NCBI GenBank assembly: GCA_964370215.1
Contig: CAYJIM010000065.1
Coordinates: 1 to 13,017 of the forward strand
Direction: 5' to 3'
DNA length: 13,017 nucleotides
Source: Massiliimalia sp964370215
GTDB lineage: Bacteria; Bacillota; Clostridia; Oscillospirales; Ruminococcaceae
This document shows, piece by piece, positions 1 to 7,256 of this stretch. Numbering within the stretch: the first letter of the stretch is position 1; every line of letters starts with the position of its first letter. The position numbers and the translations under genes were made by a program. The notes under the pieces were generated by a model. That model saw only the letters and a program-made list of their open reading frames with translations. It ran no database searches and was not told the origin of the DNA.

Positions 1-467
1 TCGGTGAGGTCGTGGTAAGGGGCGGACAGGAATTGGTGGAGGGTTTCGGGGTTTATGATAATTTGGGTGCCACGGACACCGGCGCTGATGGCAATTTGGT
101 CGAATAGGACGGCTGTTTCGTTGAGGTAGGTTGGAAAGGATTTTTTCATGCCGATAGGAGAGCAGCCACCACGCAGGTAGCCGGTGAGTGGCAGCACCTC
201 TTTCATTGGGACCAATTCAATTTTTTTGTTGCCACTGGCGGCTGCTGCTTTTTTGAGATTCAACTCCCCGCTGACCGGCACGCAAAAGACGCAAATACCG
301 GTTTTGTCCCCACGGGTGACGAGTGTTTTAAAGACTTCATCCGGAGACAACCCCACTTCGGCCGCGGCGTGTCGCCCCGACAGGTGTTCCTCGTCGACGG
401 TATACTGTTTGATGGTATAGGGAATCTTTGCCTGCTCGAGCAGGCGCATGGCATTGGTTTTTGCCAC
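1..467 (-). CDS. ybaK: Cys-tRNA(Pro)/Cys-tRNA(Cys) deacylase YbaK, partial
   Basis: Reading the - strand from a GTG at 467-465 gives 155 codons with no stop before the window edge, so the C-terminus is missing or only just complete. The protein begins MAKTNAMRLLEQAKIPYTIK. It carries the YbaK/EbsC landmarks: an EVFKTLV stretch with the conserved lysine at about residue 47, a GELNLKKAA stretch at about 67-75, and GYLRGGCSPIGMKK at about 96-109. Family members are about 155-160 residues, so nearly all of it is here. In the known family the enzyme clears Cys wrongly charged on tRNA(Pro). The start is supported by GAGGTGA just upstream and by a good promoter. It diverges from the sugar operon and is probably functionally unrelated housekeeping. 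Confidence 0.93.
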   Translation of the reverse strand, partial: MAKTNAMRLLEQAKIPYTIKQYTVDEEHLSGRHAAAEVGLSPDEVFKTLVTRGDKTGICVFCVPVSGELNLKKAAAASGNKKIELVPMKEVLPLTGYLRGGCSPIGMKKSFPTYLNETAVLFDQIAISAGVRGTQIIINPETLHQFLSAPYHDLT

Positions 468-499
468 AACGGTCACCTCATTTCAGTTGTATGTTCTTT

Positions 500-528
500 A
501 TTATAGGGAACTTTATTAGGAATTTCAA
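500..528 (-). promoter_or_regulatory. sigma-A-type promoter for ybaK
   Basis: On the - strand TTGAAA (528-523) is followed after exactly 17 bases by TATAAT (505-500). This is a near-perfect vegetative promoter. It would start transcription around 493, about 25 bases before the GTG of ybaK. Confidence 0.8.
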
Positions 529-558
529 GTCATGGGATAAGAAATCAGCAAAACTGCC

Positions 559-587
559 TTGTAATTTTCGATAAATTCCCCTATAAT
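559..587 (+). promoter_or_regulatory. sigma-A-type promoter of the sugar operon
   Basis: TTGTAA (559-564) is followed after 17 bases by a perfect TATAAT (582-587). The predicted transcription start near 594 gives a leader of only about 34 bases before the ATG at 628. No attenuator, riboswitch or JUMPstart/ops-like element is visible in so short a leader. This is the only clear promoter seen ahead of the eleven collinear genes. Confidence 0.8.
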
Positions 588-615
588 AAGAAAGAATATG
601 AAAACAATATCGATC

Positions 616-622
616 GGAGGAG
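616..622 (+). promoter_or_regulatory. ribosome binding site deciding the rfbG start
   Basis: GGAGGAG lies 5 bases before the ATG at 628. The in-frame ATG at 598 has no such site and would sit only a few bases from the predicted transcript start, so 628 is preferred. Confidence 0.85.
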
Positions 623-627
623 ACGAG

Positions 628-1695
628 ATGGGTTTGTGGACGGAATTACAGCAGTTTTACCGTGGGAAAACCGTTTTTGTGACGGGGCACACCGGATTTA
701 AGGGCAGTTGGCTTTGTGTCCTGCTGTCCGGTCTCGGAGCAACGGTGGTCGGTTATGCCCTGCCGCCACAGGCGGATAGTCTTTATACATTACTCCCCTT
801 TGAGACAGCAATACAATCGCATGAGGGCGACATCAGGGATTTATCGGCACTCCAAAGGACGCTGCACGAAAGTGGCTGCCAGGTGGTGTTTCACCTTGCC
901 GCACAGGCATTGGTGCGTGATTCTTATGAAAATCCCGTGTTGACCTACCAAACCAACCTGCTCGGCACAGTGAACCTGTTGGAAGCCGTGCGAACAAGCG
1001 AGACGGTGCGGTCGGTGGTCAATGTCACGACCGACAAGGTATATGAAAATACCACCCATGCGGTACCACACAGCGAAGCCGATCGACTGGATGGGTACGA
1101 CCCTTACTCCAACAGCAAGTCCTGTAGTGAGTTGGCAACGGCGACCTATCGACGCAGTTTTTTGGATGAAAAAGGGATTGCAGTTTCAACAGCAAGAGCC
1201 GGCAACGTCATCGGTGGGGGGGACTTTGCAAAGGATCGCATCCTGCCCGACTGTGTGCGTCATGCCATCCAAAAAGAAGTGCTTATACTGCGCAACCCTC
1301 ATGCGGTACGCCCCTTTCAACATGTGATTGAACCGTTGGTGGCGTATCTGGTGTTGGCGATGCGACAGGCAGATGACCCGACACTGTGTGGCGGATACAA
1401 CGTCGGCCCTGACATCGCCGACTGCATCACCACCGGCGAGTTGGCAACGATTTTTTGTCGGTACTGGGGGCAGGGCGTTCGTTGGGCACACCAAGGGGAC
1501 AACGGTGTGCATGAAGCAGGATTTTTGGCCTTGCAAAACGACAAAGTGAAAGAAGTGCTAGGGCTGTGCCCTCGATGGAACATCGAAAAGGCGGTGGAAA
1601 AAACGGTGGCATGGTATCAAGCGTGGGATCAAAAACAGGATCTGTACGCCTGTATGCAGCAACAGATCAGCACCTATTTTCAGCATGAGGAGTAA
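628..1695 (+). CDS. rfbG: CDP-glucose 4,6-dehydratase
   Basis: This 355-residue extended SDR enzyme converts CDP-D-glucose to CDP-4-keto-6-deoxyglucose, the entry step to CDP-3,6-dideoxyhexoses. The NAD site TGHTGFKGSWL at residues 19-29 is the typical RfbG form of the GxxGxxG motif. TTDKVYEN at 134-141 carries the catalytic Thr-Asp-Lys region, and YSNSK at 160-164 is the YxxxK pair. Length matches the family (about 355-360). It is first in the operon, and rfbH follows after 4 bases. No glucose-1-phosphate cytidylyltransferase (RfbF) gene precedes it, so CDP-glucose must be supplied from elsewhere. A dTDP- or UDP-sugar dehydratase is less likely given the HTGFKGSWL signature and the rfbH neighbour. 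Confidence 0.93.
   Translation: MGLWTELQQFYRGKTVFVTGHTGFKGSWLCVLLSGLGATVVGYALPPQADSLYTLLPFETAIQSHEGDIRDLSALQRTLHESGCQVVFHLAAQALVRDSYENPVLTYQTNLLGTVNLLEAVRTSETVRSVVNVTTDKVYENTTHAVPHSEADRLDGYDPYSNSKSCSELATATYRRSFLDEKGIAVSTARAGNVIGGGDFAKDRILPDCVRHAIQKEVLILRNPHAVRPFQHVIEPLVAYLVLAMRQADDPTLCGGYNVGPDIADCITTGELATIFCRYWGQGVRWAHQGDNGVHEAGFLALQNDKVKEVLGLCPRWNIEKAVEKTVAWYQAWDQKQDLYACMQQQISTYFQHEE
1687..1692 (+). promoter_or_regulatory. ribosome binding site deciding the rfbH start
   Basis: GAGGAG, inside the last codons of rfbG, lies 7 bases before the ATG at 1700. The alternative ATG at 1685 overlaps this site and is rejected as the start. Confidence 0.8.
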
Positions 1696-1699
1696 CAAC

Positions 1700-3040
1700 A
1701 TGAATCAACAGCAACAGGATCGACAGGAGATTTTAACGTTGGTGCAGGCGTATGCAAAAAAGTACCACAAGCGCCCCGACTATCAGGCAGGGGATCGCAT
1801 CGCTTATGGTGGTAGGGTGTACGACGACAAAGAAGTGGTCACACTGGTGGACAGTGCGCTCGACTTTTGGTTGACTGCCGGAAGTTACACCGATCGATTT
1901 GAACAGGGGCTTTGCGATTATTTGGGGGTGCGTTACACCTCGTTTGTCAACTCCGGATCGTCGGCAAACCTGTTGGCGTTGATGGCGTTGACTTCCCCCT
2001 TGTTGAAAGAGCGTCGTTTGTTGCCGGGTGATGAGGTGATCACCGTTGCGGCAGGGTTTCCGACCACGGTAGCCCCCATCTTACAATACGGGGCAGTGCC
2101 GGTATTTGTGGACATCACCATACCGGAATACAACATCGATTGTAGCAAATTACAAGAGGCGCTGTCGACACGCACCAAAGCGGTCATGGTTGCCCATACA
2201 TTGGGCTACCCCTTTGATCTCAAAGCGGTCAAAGCGTTCTGTGACCGCCATGGGCTGTGGTTGATTGAGGACAATTGTGATGCCCTCGGCTCGCAGGTGA
2301 CGTTAGACGGCAAGGACTATCTGACCGGCACGGTGGGGGATTTGGGGACGTCCAGTTTTTACCCACCCCACCATATGACCACCGGTGAGGGTGGAGCGGT
2401 TTACACAAACAATCCATTGCTCCACAAAATTGTGCGTTCGATGCGTGATTGGGGCAGAGACTGCGTTTGTGCTTCAGGGCAGGATGACCTGTGTGGACAT
2501 CGCTTTGACGGACAGTATGGGCAGATGCCAAAGGGATATGACCACAAATACATCTACTCCCATTTTGGGTATAACCTCAAAGCCACCGATTTACAGGCGG
2601 CGATCGGGGTGGCACAGTTGGAGAAGTTGACCGCATTTACCGCGGCAAGACAAAAAAACTACGACCTGTTGTGGACTACCCTACAGGATTGTCAAAATAC
2701 ACTGATCCTGCCCCGACAACTGCCTGAGGCAACCCCCTCTCCCTTTGGGTTTATGATCACCTGTAAGCAGGAGGGCGTGCGTGATCGTTTGGTGCAACAA
2801 CTCGAAAAAGCAAACATTCAAACACGGATGCTCTTTGCCGGCAACCTGATTCGCCAACCCTGTTTTGACAGTGTACGAGAGGATGAGACGGCCTATCGTG
2901 TGGTGGGCAGTCTCACACAGACCGATCGTGTGATGCAGGACAGTTTTTGGATCGGGGTCTATCCCGGTATGACCGAAGAGATGGTGTGTACCATGGCAGG
3001 CACCATCAAGAAGAGTTTAAAGGAGATTGCGGTAAGATGA
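1700..3040 (+). CDS. rfbH: CDP-4-keto-6-deoxyglucose 3-dehydrase (E1), PLP/[2Fe-2S] enzyme
   Basis: This 446-residue protein of the DegT/DnrJ/EryC1 aminotransferase fold removes the C3 hydroxyl of CDP-4-keto-6-deoxyglucose together with an iron-sulfur flavoreductase (E3). The usual PLP lysine is replaced by histidine in YPPHHMTTGEGG, with His225 in the lysine position. This substitution is the hallmark of the E1 dehydrase and makes it a dehydratase rather than a transaminase. The four cluster ligands are visible as C193 (EDNCDALG), C255, C257 and C265 (DCVCASGQDDLC). The C-x1-C-x7-C part matches the Yersinia enzyme, and the first spacer is 61 rather than 57 residues. The stop codon overlaps the start of the next gene (ATGA). 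The E3 partner gene (RfbI/AscD type) is not in the window. Confidence 0.94.
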   Translation: MNQQQQDRQEILTLVQAYAKKYHKRPDYQAGDRIAYGGRVYDDKEVVTLVDSALDFWLTAGSYTDRFEQGLCDYLGVRYTSFVNSGSSANLLALMALTSPLLKERRLLPGDEVITVAAGFPTTVAPILQYGAVPVFVDITIPEYNIDCSKLQEALSTRTKAVMVAHTLGYPFDLKAVKAFCDRHGLWLIEDNCDALGSQVTLDGKDYLTGTVGDLGTSSFYPPHHMTTGEGGAVYTNNPLLHKIVRSMRDWGRDCVCASGQDDLCGHRFDGQYGQMPKGYDHKYIYSHFGYNLKATDLQAAIGVAQLEKLTAFTAARQKNYDLLWTTLQDCQNTLILPRQLPEATPSPFGFMITCKQEGVRDRLVQQLEKANIQTRMLFAGNLIRQPCFDSVREDETAYRVVGSLTQTDRVMQDSFWIGVYPGMTEEMVCTMAGTIKKSLKEIAVR

Positions 3041-4824
3041 AATTGTCGGATTATGTCGCACAGTTTGTGACGGCGTTGCAGGTAAAACAGGTGTTTTTGA
3101 TTTCGGGTGGTGGGATGATGCACCTGCTCGATTCCTTTGGCAAACAGCCGTTGGAGCTGATTTGCAATTTGAACGAACAGGCAACCGCTATTTGTGCCGA
3201 CAGTGTCGGACAGTATACCAAAAATATTGGGGTGTGTTTGGTGACAACGGGACCGGGGGGCACCAATGCCATGACAGGGGTGGCGGCCGCTTTTCTGGAT
3301 TCGACCCCGGTATTGATGATCTCGGGACAGTGTAAAACGGCAGACAGTGCCAAACTGCGCGGGGTGCGCCAGTTCGGGGCACAGGAAGTGGACGTTGTCG
3401 CGATGGCGACACCGATCACCAAATATGCGGTGACCGTCACCGATCCGACCACCATTCGCTATGAATTGGAACAGGCGGTGTACCTTGCAAAGGAAGGGCG
3501 ACAAGGCCCTGTTTGGGTGGATATTCCGCTGGACGTACAGGGTACCGACATTGATCCTGCCTCCTTGCAAGGGTTCACCCCATCGACCGATGCCCCCAAA
3601 GCACTGGCGCAAACGCTGCTGCAAACACAGGTGGCGGAAGTGTTTTCGCTGTTACAAGAGGCAAAGCGTCCGCTGTTTTTGATTGGCGGAGGGGCGGTCT
3701 GTGATGGCAGAGAGGCGTTGCAAGCGTTACTCCAAACACTACAGGTACCGGTGTTGACCACCTGGCGTGCCAAAGACCTACTCCACGAAACCCATCCGCT
3801 TTACGTTGGGATGCCGGGCGCACCCGCCTACCGCTACAGCAATAATATCCTACAAAACTGCGATTTGTTGGTGGTGCTGGGATCCCGCCTCAATGTCACG
3901 CTGACCATTTATGACGAGGCACACTTTGCAACACAGGCAAAGAAAGTGGTGGTCGACATCGACGAGCAGGAATTAGGGAAGCTGTCGATGAAAGATGCTT
4001 TGCTGATCAAGCAGGATGCCACTGCCTTTGTCGAGGCGCTGACAGCGATTGCCACGCCGATTGCGACCGATCCACGGTGGATGGCATACTGCAACGAGCA
4101 AAAGGCGAAGTACCCGCTTTGCAACGAAAGACAACCGCTTGACAATGAGGGGAAGGTAGACGGGTATTATTTGGCAGAGGTGCTTTCACACCATGCCAAA
4201 GAGAGCGACCAATACGTGGGATCCTCTTCGGGGAGAACCTGCGGCATTTCCCATATGGGGATTTTCTTAAAAGAGGGGCAACGGTTTGTCTCCTCGATGG
4301 GGTTGGGGTCGATGGGCTTTACCGTTCCGTCTGCCATTGCCTGCTGTCTTGCAGGGGGCAAACGCCGCACCATTGCGTTGGAAGGGGATGGATCGTTACA
4401 ACACAACATCCAAGAATTGCAGTTGATACAAAACTACCATCTCCCCATCAAGTTGTTTGTGCTGTCCAATGAGGGGTATGCGTCGATCTATATGATGCAG
4501 AAAAACAATTTTGAAGAGCGTTATGTGGCAAGTCATTATCAAAATGGGGTTGCCTTTCCAAAGATGGCAGACGTTGCCAAAGCGTATGGACTGGATTACC
4601 ACTGCATAGAGACCGACGACGAAGTCGAATCGGTGGTACAACAGGTGCTTTGTGACGATCGCCCGACGCTTTGTGAGGTGCGCTCCTCCATCTACTTTGA
4701 TGAAATTCCAAAATCCATGACGGTGGCACACGCGAACGGCACCTTTTCCTCTTCGGCACTGGAAAATCTCTATCCGTTTTTGCCTGCCGAAGAGGTCTGT
4801 GAAAATATGATAAAGTGGGATTGA
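3037..4824 (+). CDS. ThDP-dependent acetolactate-synthase-like enzyme, probable YerE-type carboligase
   Basis: This 595-residue protein has the full three-domain plan of acetohydroxyacid synthase/pyruvate oxidase enzymes. The pyrimidine domain comes first, with catalytic Glu47 in NLNEQ and a TTGPGGTNAMTG loop. A central FAD/NAD-like domain follows (about 190-350; WRAKDLL, LLVVLGSRLN, VVDIDEQEL). The ThDP/Mg domain has GDGS at 450-453 and the paired Asn478 (SNEGY) 26 residues after the second Gly. The start is set by AAAGGAG at 3019-3025; longer upstream readings lie inside rfbH. Directly after rfbG-rfbH it matches the setting of Yersinia YerE, which ligates a two-carbon unit from pyruvate to CDP-4-keto-3,6-dideoxyglucose for yersiniose. 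Function is inferred from family and position. A housekeeping IlvB role is unlikely because no small subunit or isoleucine/valine genes are nearby. Confidence 0.82.
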   Translation: MKLSDYVAQFVTALQVKQVFLISGGGMMHLLDSFGKQPLELICNLNEQATAICADSVGQYTKNIGVCLVTTGPGGTNAMTGVAAAFLDSTPVLMISGQCKTADSAKLRGVRQFGAQEVDVVAMATPITKYAVTVTDPTTIRYELEQAVYLAKEGRQGPVWVDIPLDVQGTDIDPASLQGFTPSTDAPKALAQTLLQTQVAEVFSLLQEAKRPLFLIGGGAVCDGREALQALLQTLQVPVLTTWRAKDLLHETHPLYVGMPGAPAYRYSNNILQNCDLLVVLGSRLNVTLTIYDEAHFATQAKKVVVDIDEQELGKLSMKDALLIKQDATAFVEALTAIATPIATDPRWMAYCNEQKAKYPLCNERQPLDNEGKVDGYYLAEVLSHHAKESDQYVGSSSGRTCGISHMGIFLKEGQRFVSSMGLGSMGFTVPSAIACCLAGGKRRTIALEGDGSLQHNIQELQLIQNYHLPIKLFVLSNEGYASIYMMQKNNFEERYVASHYQNGVAFPKMADVAKAYGLDYHCIETDDEVESVVQQVLCDDRPTLCEVRSSIYFDEIPKSMTVAHANGTFSSSALENLYPFLPAEEVCENMIKWD

Positions 4825-4825
4825 C

Positions 4826-5671
4826 ATGAAACTATTATTGACCGGTGGGAGCGGGTTTATCGGCCAAACGCTACAGGATCTGCTTCGAGAAGGCTATACG
4901 GTAAAAGCGCCGAGTAGCAGTGTGTTGGATGTGACGGATGAGTCTGCGGTGGCACAGTACATCAAAACCCACCACATCACCCATGTCATCCATGCCGCCA
5001 CGGTACATGCGGCACGCCGTGCAGCAAGGGAAGATGAACTGTCCCAAAATCTTAAGATGTTTTATGCGTTGGCAAACTGTGCAGGGGATCTTGACCGCAT
5101 TCTTTACTTTGGCTCGGGCGCGGAGTTTGACAAGCGCTTTGCCATCGATGGGGCAAAGGAAGAGGATTTCGGGCAGACAGTACCAACGTTAAACGACTAT
5201 AGCCTGTCAAAGTTTGCGATGAACCAGCTCAAAGACCAGTACCAAAACATCTACAATCTGCGCTTGTTTGGCCTGTATGGAAAGTATGAAAACAAAGAAG
5301 CCTGTTTTGTTTCACACCTCTGTCGCTGTGTACAACAGCAGGTGGAAATGACCATCCGACAGGACTGTGTCTTTGACTTTTTGTATGCAGAGGATCTGTT
5401 GCAACCGCTGTTGTACCTGTTGCAGGGGACACCACGGTACCGTGACTACAACCTTTGCAGTGGAGCGCCTGTCCGTCTATCTCAGATTGCAATGACCTTG
5501 CAAGAGGTGACGGGATCCCAACTGCCGATCACCTGTTTGCAGGAGGGCGAAGGGCTTTGCTACACCGGAAGCAACCGACGCATCAAAGCGGAAGTGGATT
5601 GGCAGATCACCCCACACCGAGAGGGGCTGTTGAGATTTTATCGGGATTATTGCAAGGGAGAAATTCGTTGA
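4826..5671 (+). CDS. NAD(P)-dependent SDR reductase/epimerase, possible YerF-type reductase
   Basis: This 281-residue extended SDR protein has GGSGFIG at residues 7-13 for the dinucleotide, an active-site region YFGSGAEFD (94-102), and the catalytic pair Tyr125/Lys129 in YSLSK. It lacks the long C-terminal part of 4,6-dehydratases and is the size of CDP-abequose/paratose synthases and 4-ketosugar reductases. It starts one base after the ThDP gene and ends just before pseG (TGA 5669-5671, next ATG 5673), so all are probably co-translated. By position it would reduce the ketone left after the RfbH and carboligase steps, as YerF does for yersiniose. Simple reduction to a paratose- or abequose-like sugar is the main alternative. 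The exact substrate cannot be read from sequence. Confidence 0.72.
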   Translation: MKLLLTGGSGFIGQTLQDLLREGYTVKAPSSSVLDVTDESAVAQYIKTHHITHVIHAATVHAARRAAREDELSQNLKMFYALANCAGDLDRILYFGSGAEFDKRFAIDGAKEEDFGQTVPTLNDYSLSKFAMNQLKDQYQNIYNLRLFGLYGKYENKEACFVSHLCRCVQQQVEMTIRQDCVFDFLYAEDLLQPLLYLLQGTPRYRDYNLCSGAPVRLSQIAMTLQEVTGSQLPITCLQEGEGLCYTGSNRRIKAEVDWQITPHREGLLRFYRDYCKGEIR

Positions 5672-5672
5672 G

Positions 5673-6653
5673 ATGAAAAAAGTGTATCTGTTTACCGAAG
5701 GGTCACAAACCATCGGGATGGGGCATCTGTCTCGCTGTAGTGCGCTGTACGACCAAGTAGCGGCGATGGGACACAAGCCCTGTTTTGTCGTTGCAGGAGA
5801 TGGGTCGGCAGAGGCGTTTTTGGCAGGGCGTCGCACCCTCCGCACCGACTGGTATGGACAGCTGGATCGCATCGATGACCTTTGCGAGGCGTATGCAATC
5901 GTCGACTCCTATCACGCCACGCCATCCGATTACCACCATTTGGCGGCGACGGCAAAGAGGTGTCTGTACATCGATGACACCGACCGATTTTGCTATCCCA
6001 AAGGGGTGGTGCTGTACGGCGCTTGTCCTCCCAAAAAAGCACGGGAGCAGGAGGCCATACCATTGTCGGGCAGCGATTATGTGATTTTGCGCCCACCATT
6101 TCGCACAACAGGGTCTCGTACCGCCAAACAAGCGGTGACCGACGTGCTGGTGCTGTTTGGTGCAACCGACGTGGCAGCGGCGACCGCTGCCGCCGTGCAA
6201 GTGGTGTTGTCGCAGTATGATGCCGTCACGGTACATGTGGTGACAGACGCGTCGCCATCGATCCCTATCGGGGACGGGCAGGTCGTGCACTGCTACAGTG
6301 GGCTGTCCGCCCAAGAGATGTGTGCACTGATGAACAGGTGCGACCTTGCCATTTCCGCCGCCGGACAGACGGTGTTTGAATTGGTGTCGCAAAGGCTACC
6401 CTTTGTGGTAGTGCAAGTGGCGGACAACCAACAACACAACCTCGACTGGCTCATGTCCCATCGGTTGGTGTCGGGGTATGCGTGGATAAAGGCGGAACAA
6501 AGTGAGCAAGAAAAACAGGCGATCATCAAAAAGCTACTGGCGGATTTGGACACGAAAGAGAAACGACAAACGGTGATGAAGACCATGGCGCAGTGTGACC
6601 TGCAACACGGGGTAGAGAACATCATGCAGGCATTGCTTGGGAAAGAGGATTAG
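5673..6653 (+). CDS. pseG: UDP-2,4-diacetamido-2,4,6-trideoxy-beta-L-altropyranose hydrolase-like protein
   Basis: This 326-residue GT-B-like nucleotide-sugar hydrolase is of the PseG/SpsG family. In the pseudaminic acid pathway PseG removes UDP from the diacetamido-altrose before condensation by PseI. Landmarks are the N-terminal GMGH at 15-18 with catalytic-type His18, a VDSYHATPSDY stretch matching the family's D-x-Y region, YIDDTDR, LVLFGATDV in place of the usual GGTD loop, and the UDP-binding segment DLAISAAGQTVFE followed by NQQHN. It is longer than Campylobacter PseG (about 274). A gapped site AAGGGAG (5654-5660) lies 12 bases before the ATG. It sits next to a formyltransferase, pseI and pseC. 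The bound sugar could carry formyl instead of acetyl. Confidence 0.83.
   Translation: MKKVYLFTEGSQTIGMGHLSRCSALYDQVAAMGHKPCFVVAGDGSAEAFLAGRRTLRTDWYGQLDRIDDLCEAYAIVDSYHATPSDYHHLAATAKRCLYIDDTDRFCYPKGVVLYGACPPKKAREQEAIPLSGSDYVILRPPFRTTGSRTAKQAVTDVLVLFGATDVAAATAAAVQVVLSQYDAVTVHVVTDASPSIPIGDGQVVHCYSGLSAQEMCALMNRCDLAISAAGQTVFELVSQRLPFVVVQVADNQQHNLDWLMSHRLVSGYAWIKAEQSEQEKQAIIKKLLADLDTKEKRQTVMKTMAQCDLQHGVENIMQALLGKED
6645..6648 (+). promoter_or_regulatory. ribosome binding site deciding the formyltransferase start
   Basis: GAGG, overlapping the end of pseG, lies 6 bases before the ATG at 6655. A TTG at 6637 would add six residues, has no comparable site, and is rejected. Confidence 0.6.
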
Positions 6654-6654
6654 G

Positions 6655-7236
6655 ATGGTACTTTTGTTTTTATATGGCTACCAAAAACCGCCACTCTTGG
6701 ATTGGCTACAAAACGAAGGAAACATCGTGATCCCCTATACCGAGCCGTTGACCGCAGAGGTATTGCAAAGATACAATCCCGACCTTGTCATCAGTTTTGG
6801 CTATCGGCACATCATCTCAAAGGAAGTGCTGGAAAGCTACCCCCATCAGATGATCAACCTGCACATCGCCTATCTGCCATGGAATCGTGGGTCTAAGCCG
6901 AACTTTTGGAGCATTTGGGACGGGACACCCAATGGGGTGACTGTTCACCTCATCGATGAGGGCATGGATACCGGCGATATTTTGTATCAAGAGCAGATGA
7001 CCTTTGACGACACCATCACGCTACAACAGTCCTATGACAGTCTACAAACGGCGATACAAGCGCTGTTTAGGACACATTGGCAGGAGATTCGACAGGGCTG
7101 TGCGACAGCGACGGCGCAAGGTGGACAGGGTACGGTGCATTATGAGAGAGACTTTACCGCATTGTCAAACGAAGTGCCCATCCGTTGGGATTTGTCGATT
7201 GGTGAAGTGCGTGCACTGAAAACAACATTACAATGA
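6655..7236 (+). CDS. compact formyltransferase-fold protein, probable sugar N-formyltransferase
   Basis: This 193-residue protein has the catalytic core of the methionyl-tRNA formyltransferase family. Asn68 and His70 lie in MINLHIAYLPWNRG, and Asp105 lies in DEGMDTGDIL, together forming the N-H-D triad that uses N10-formyl-tetrahydrofolate. It lacks the C-terminal tRNA-binding domain of true Fmt (about 310 residues), and its N-terminal half is shortened: only about 40 residues precede PDLVISFGYRHI. It starts one base after the pseG stop, and its own TGA lies at 7234-7236 just before pseI. Between pseG and pseI the likely substrate is the 4-amino sugar made by PseC, giving an N-formyl pseudaminic acid precursor in place of the PseH acetyl product. 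The substrate is inference. Confidence 0.78.
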   Translation: MVLLFLYGYQKPPLLDWLQNEGNIVIPYTEPLTAEVLQRYNPDLVISFGYRHIISKEVLESYPHQMINLHIAYLPWNRGSKPNFWSIWDGTPNGVTVHLIDEGMDTGDILYQEQMTFDDTITLQQSYDSLQTAIQALFRTHWQEIRQGCATATAQGGQGTVHYERDFTALSNEVPIRWDLSIGEVRALKTTLQ

Positions 7237-7240
7237 GAAA

Positions 7241-7247
7241 AAAGGAG
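7241..7247 (+). promoter_or_regulatory. ribosome binding site deciding the pseI start
   Basis: AAAGGAG lies 9 bases before the ATG at 7257. The in-frame ATG at 7233 overlaps the previous stop and has no site in front of it. The 7257 start also gives the expected MAVKIVAELSANHN N-terminus. Confidence 0.8.
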
Positions 7248-7256
7248 TGGACGGCC

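Larger units (their letters stand above)
495..595. repeat. imperfect inverted repeat formed by the two divergent promoters
   Basis: The left arm (495-516) reads TCTTTATTATAGGGAACTTT. The reverse complement of the right arm (571-595) reads TCTTTCTTATTATAGGGGAA followed by TTTAT. The arms share an ATTATAGGG core and flanking bases with small gaps. Each arm contains the -10 box of one promoter, so much of the symmetry follows from paired AT-rich promoter boxes. The identity extending into the GGG and TCTTT flanks is beyond what the -10 boxes require. Confidence 0.5.

Noticed and set aside
184..420. 78-residue + strand open frame
   Set aside because: It is antisense to ybaK, whose protein matches the family closely along this stretch.
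598..627. Upstream in-frame ATG for rfbG at 598
   Set aside because: No ribosome site, only a few bases from the predicted transcript start, and ten extra residues not expected for the family. The ATG at 628 has GGAGGAG.
588..627. JUMPstart/ops or attenuator element in the operon leader
   Set aside because: The leader is only about 34 bases and shows no GGCGGTAG-like motif or hairpin with a T run.
2959..3624. 221-residue open frame on the - strand opposite the ThDP gene
   Set aside because: It lies fully inside a gene with strong family motifs, is rich in His, Arg and Cys, and has no recognised motif. It is a codon-bias shadow.
3037..4824. Housekeeping acetolactate synthase (IlvB)
   Set aside because: No IlvN small subunit or branched-chain amino acid genes are nearby, and the gene overlaps rfbH inside a CDP-sugar operon.
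4826..5671. PseB or another 4,6-dehydratase that would complete the pseudaminic acid pathway
   Set aside because: At 281 residues it is too short, lacks the dehydratase signature seen in RfbG, and its position after the carboligase suits a reductase or epimerase.
6655..7236. Methionyl-tRNA formyltransferase or a truncated copy of it
   Set aside because: It has an intact catalytic triad, its own ribosome site and tight coupling to pseG and pseI. The missing tRNA-binding domain fits sugar formyltransferases rather than decay.
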